In this document: piece after piece, positions 61,700-64,000 of the stretch
Position numbering within the stretch: the first letter of the stretch is position 1
Layout: every line of letters starts with the position of its first letter
Assembly (NCBI GenBank): GCA_963841845.1
Contig: CAWJEG010000008.1
Span: forward strand, 62,001 to 126,000
From: CAVVGZ01 sp963841845
Lineage (GTDB): Bacteria > Chloroflexota > Anaerolineae > Anaerolineales > Anaerolineaceae
DNA length: 64,000 nt
Reading direction: 5' to 3'
Made by a program: the position numbers and the translations under genes
The notes under the pieces: model-generated
The model's database searches: none
Seen by the model: the letters and a program-made list of their open reading frames with translations, nothing else
Told to the model about the DNA's origin: nothing

Positions 61700-62465
61700 A
61701 TAATATCCCTTGCCCTCCTTCGTTTATAATTTTTTTGACATCCCTTGGTGAGTCTGTCTTCGATTGAGAACCAGCAATTTCTGCATATTACCATTTACAA
61801 GCATTAGTTTACATTAATACATTCATGAAGATTTAAGGGGCACAGTTGTTTTGGCTTTTTTTATTAATTCAATGAAGTTTCTGGATAATCACAACCTCGG
61901 TATAGGCATGCCAGGAAACTGGTCTTCTATTCGATTCTTTACTCTGACCGGATGGTTTTTTATGAATTCTCAGTCACCCTTCTAATTAGCATGAGAATGA
62001 TGCAATTGTACACACTTATGCACAATTACTCAAATTGTACCTCGCCCCTTCGATTATTTCAATAGAGAAATAATTTCATTAAAAACTGTCTAAATTACCC
62101 TTACCCTAAATATGCGGGATTCTGAAAGAAAGCGCTCAATAAACCGATATCTATGGAGCAAGAGGGGGTCGAACCCTCACAGTGTCACCAGCGACGCATT
62201 TTTAGTCCGTTGGGTCTGCCCTTCCCTCGGTCGCCGCCCATCGACCTATGCAAGATTTATTTATCTTAATTGGGTGATGAAACGCCAGACTTGTGATAAT
62301 TTCATATTATTTTTTCATAACCAAGCCATTTATGACTATTTTCTTATACCTCCAATAAAAAATACGATGATAATCCGTTGTGTTAATGATATTTCAAAGC
62401 GCTTTCTAATAAACTGTTCAATTTTATAGAAATCATTTGGTGTGAACGTTCAGATAATGCAGACT
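61700..62465. other. AT-rich intergenic region with a tRNA relic
   Basis: About 770 bases. The E1 alpha upstream side has a TATAAA-like box near 61725; the rest is AT-rich with no convincing gene. A degraded tRNA-Leu-like element lies at 62154-62240 and may mark an old integration site. Confidence 0.45.
62154..62240 (-). pseudogene. Degraded tRNA-Leu-like sequence
   Basis: On the minus strand the 3' two-thirds look like a class-II tRNA: D-loop-like GGCAGAC, an anticodon arm ACGGA-CTAAAAA-TGCGT (four of five pairs), a long variable arm, a perfect T-arm GAGGG-TTCGACC-CCCTC and an acceptor tail TTGCTCCA. The 5' acceptor strand that should read GGAGCAA is absent, so it cannot fold as a working tRNA. 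Leu-like by arm length and the D-loop text. Confidence 0.5.
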
Positions 62466-63080
62466 TTACGAGGTAACTAACTGTTCCAGCCTTTCTATTT
62501 CTGCTTTGTTTATTTGAATTTTGTTATTATTCTCGACCATTAATTTTTTAAGGGTATGGAGGTCATCGAAAAATTCCACAAACTCCGTATCCTTTTGCTG
62601 GGATGGTCTTATGGCTTCGTATAAAGCTTTTTCAGTTATATAATCTATATCCTCAATAGAAAGGGCAAACATTCGGTCTTTATAAATCCTCGCCCTTTCT
62701 TCCTGGCGACTAAAAAAAGAGAATTTCACACCATCTTTTTTATCAAGTAATTGTGAAATAAAAATATTCGGTATTGTTTTAATTCCCCAATAATTTTCCT
62801 GATATTTCTTCAGGATTTCCTGTGGTAATGTCTTGTTTTTTTGGGTTAATTCATTTATTTCGTTTTTCAACCTCAAAATCGCAAGCTCTGCAGCAGTTTT
62901 ATCAACGCTGGTTTGTATTTTCTTGATTTCATCTGTGATGGGAATTATCGAAACAATTCCACCCCCACGTTTTACCACATATCCATTACCACAATAACTA
63001 CAAGCAAAACGTTCAATGTCATTTGAGATTTCAAGCTTTCCATCACAATTTGGACAAGGTAGAGTAACAAAATCTGTCAT
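62466..63080 (-). CDS. Zinc-ribbon and coiled-coil protein of unknown function
   Basis: A 204-residue, AT-rich gene unlike its neighbours in base use. The N-terminus is a zinc ribbon (LPCPNCDGKLEISNDIERFA then CSYCGNGYVVKRGG; CxxC pairs at ~9 and ~27). Residues ~50-100 are a coiled coil (ELAILRLKNEINELTQKNKT), followed by a helical region and a second coil (NNKIQINKAEIERLEQLVT). Such proteins are common on mobile islands. I recognise no named family. ATG 63080 is followed closely by a good Met-Thr start; no strong ribosome site. Confidence 0.7.
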   Translation of the reverse strand: MTDFVTLPCPNCDGKLEISNDIERFACSYCGNGYVVKRGGGIVSIIPITDEIKKIQTSVDKTAAELAILRLKNEINELTQKNKTLPQEILKKYQENYWGIKTIPNIFISQLLDKKDGVKFSFFSRQEERARIYKDRMFALSIEDIDYITEKALYEAIRPSQQKDTEFVEFFDDLHTLKKLMVENNNKIQINKAEIERLEQLVTS

Positions 63081-63269
63081 CGTATTTTATTCCTCTGCTA
63101 ATTTGACCTTTTAATTTGGGGAATTATATAACCACTCTAAGTATAATATTCCTTTCCCCAAAATCACTTCGTATATTGGAATTTATTACTGATTTATAAA
63201 TGGAATCTAAGGACACTTGCCTGACATCGTGATAATTATTAATGTTTTTCACATAGATGGCGATGATAT

Positions 63270-63771
63270 GCAGATGTACGAGCAGCCCAACAAAAATTGA
63301 GTGCGCTTCAGCTAGCTGAGGCTTTAGGCTACGTCAGCGAAGGTTGCCGGCAACGGGGGGTTAGCAGGTCCCAGTTCTATGAGTATAAGCGGAGGTTTCA
63401 AACCCATGGGATCGAAAGTCTAAAAGACTTACCACCCATCCCAAAAAGCAACCCACCCACGACACCCGCAGGACATGTGGATCGGATTTTAGGGCTTAGC
63501 CTGGAACATCCTACCTGGGGATGTATTCAATTGAGTGATTTTCTGGCATTGCAAGGGATCAAAATAAGTTATCCAACCACCGAGAATATGCTGGAAAAAC
63601 ATGATTGAGGCACCCGTAATAAAAGGTTGTTGAAACTGGAAGCAAAGGGGCTGGAGAGGATTGGAATTGAACCCAGCGCAAATTACCTGGATTGAGAAAA
63701 ACAATCCATGCTTTCGGAAACGGCGTATTGAGAGCAGCCTACATGGTGAGGTGTTGTCCCAGGATACATTT
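63270..63771 (+). pseudogene. Decayed IS481-type transposase
   Basis: Frames spell a helix-turn-helix and early integrase region: GVSRSQFYEYKRRFQTHGIE, SLKDLPPIPKSNPPTTPAGH, LEHPTWGCIQLSDFLALQGI and PTTENMLEKHD, a stop, then NKRLLKLEAKGLERIGIE, and after a shift ITWIEKNNPCFRKRRIESSL with GEVLSQDTF. This follows the IS481 (IS3-like rve) order with the pattern IEKANPCFRERHVESSxPGELLxQDTF. Stops and shifts, and no catalytic DDE core, make it non-functional. Terminal repeats not found. Confidence 0.65.
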
Positions 63772-63882
63772 TAAATTTTTTGTGAGTTCTTGGGAAACCA
63801 TTCCATTGGATTTGAGGAAAAAAAAGTTCCCCGGATTACGAATAACCCAGGGATACTTAAATTCTAAATTACAAGAAGAACA

Positions 63883-64000
63883 TCAGCGCATAAAGGCGGA
63901 ATTTACTCCACCATCCACTGTAATTGCACCTCCAGTTGTCCTGCTGGATTGGGAGGATGCCAGAAAGACAATCGAATCGGCAACGTTTTCCGGGAACACC
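63883..64000 (-). CDS. SDR oxidoreductase C-terminus, cut by the window edge
   Basis: The last 39 codons of a minus-strand gene that continues beyond base 64000: PENVADSIVFLASSQSSRTT then GGAITVDGGVNSAFMR and stop. This is the typical SDR C-terminus (VADAVxFLAS, TGxxxxVDGG). The ending VDGGxxxAFxR also fits the dehydrogenase half of bifunctional rhamnulose-1-phosphate aldolase/dehydrogenase proteins; that is a weak hint only. Confidence 0.7.
   Translation of the reverse strand, partial: VFPENVADSIVFLASSQSSRTTGGAITVDGGVNSAFMR

Noticed and set aside
62112..62429. A 105-codon forward frame across the tRNA relic
   Set aside because: It is an accidental open frame through non-coding sequence; the tRNA T-arm and acceptor text explain the region better.
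1..64000. CRISPR arrays, rRNA genes and intact insertion sequences
   Set aside because: No regularly spaced repeats, rRNA text, or transposase with intact core and terminal repeats was seen.

Overview
The window looks like chromosomal DNA of a free-living bacterium, most likely Chloroflexota (Anaerolineae-like). That assignment is an inference. It rests on many exported lipoproteins that start with a lipobox followed by Ala/Pro/Thr-rich linkers, large Asp-box (BNR) repeat proteins, a LysM lipoprotein with the same linker style, and the dnaA neighbourhood. GC content looks intermediate, close to 50%. There is no 16S gene or other decisive marker in view.

Layout. 1-1695: a frameshifted DUF885 gene that runs off the left edge. 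2.5-6 kb: a DegT-type aminotransferase, a two-domain VOC protein, a small helical protein and a viroplasmin-type RNase H. 6.3-11 kb: an FGGY sugar kinase, a pirin and an SRPBCC protein, set among gene remains (a decayed rmlC, a decayed IS4-type transposase, a decayed second pirin). 11.2-18.7 kb: a TauE/SafE exporter, an AhpC-type peroxiredoxin with two in-frame TGA codons (one exactly at the peroxidatic residue, so probably a selenoprotein), the tungstate/molybdate pair WtpB-WtpA without its ATPase, a triple-repeat lipoprotein with a haem-c motif, a GNAT, a DEDDh exonuclease and another lipoprotein. 18.8-31.3 kb: one long forward cluster. It has a consensus promoter overlapped by a palindrome and a leader of about 600 nt with a strongly foldable 143-nt element. 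The genes are a family-5 solute-binding protein, two Dpp-type permeases, two M29-like enzymes, a duplicated alpha/beta-barrel-like protein, an M19 dipeptidase, a frameshifted Asp/Glu/hydantoin racemase, an M20-like protein that has lost its catalytic residues, a VOC protein and two amidohydrolase-2 proteins. It reads as uptake and breakdown of a peptide-like or cyclic-amide compound.

31.4-38.9 kb: FmdB-type zinc ribbon, a 47-residue membrane protein, a PerR/Fur regulator with a Per-box-like site, ferritin, a flippase-like membrane protein, an FAD oxidoreductase, dnaA and an epimerase. 39-56.8 kb: envelope and exported proteins: a frameshifted lipoprotein, a LysM lipoprotein, a bifunctional-PBP-like protein lacking all its active-site motifs, a five-motif multihaem cytochrome, two large Asp-box proteins that share a C-terminal Cys-Pro anchor, another lipoprotein, a cyclase, a HAD phosphatase (frameshifted) and a C39/TPR protein. 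56.9-61.7 kb: miaB, then a 2-oxoacid/acetoin dehydrogenase operon (E1 alpha, E1 beta, E2). 62-64 kb: a degraded tRNA-Leu-like element, an AT-rich zinc-ribbon gene, a decayed IS481-type transposase and the C-terminus of an SDR.

Three themes cut across the window. First, several genes carry one-base frameshifts, mostly the same direction and at or near short homopolymers, which suggests assembly errors as much as decay. Second, several promoters sit 6-7 nt before a start codon with no Shine-Dalgarno, so leaderless mRNAs look common. Third, three enzymes (M20, amidohydrolase, PBP) keep the fold but have lost catalytic residues.
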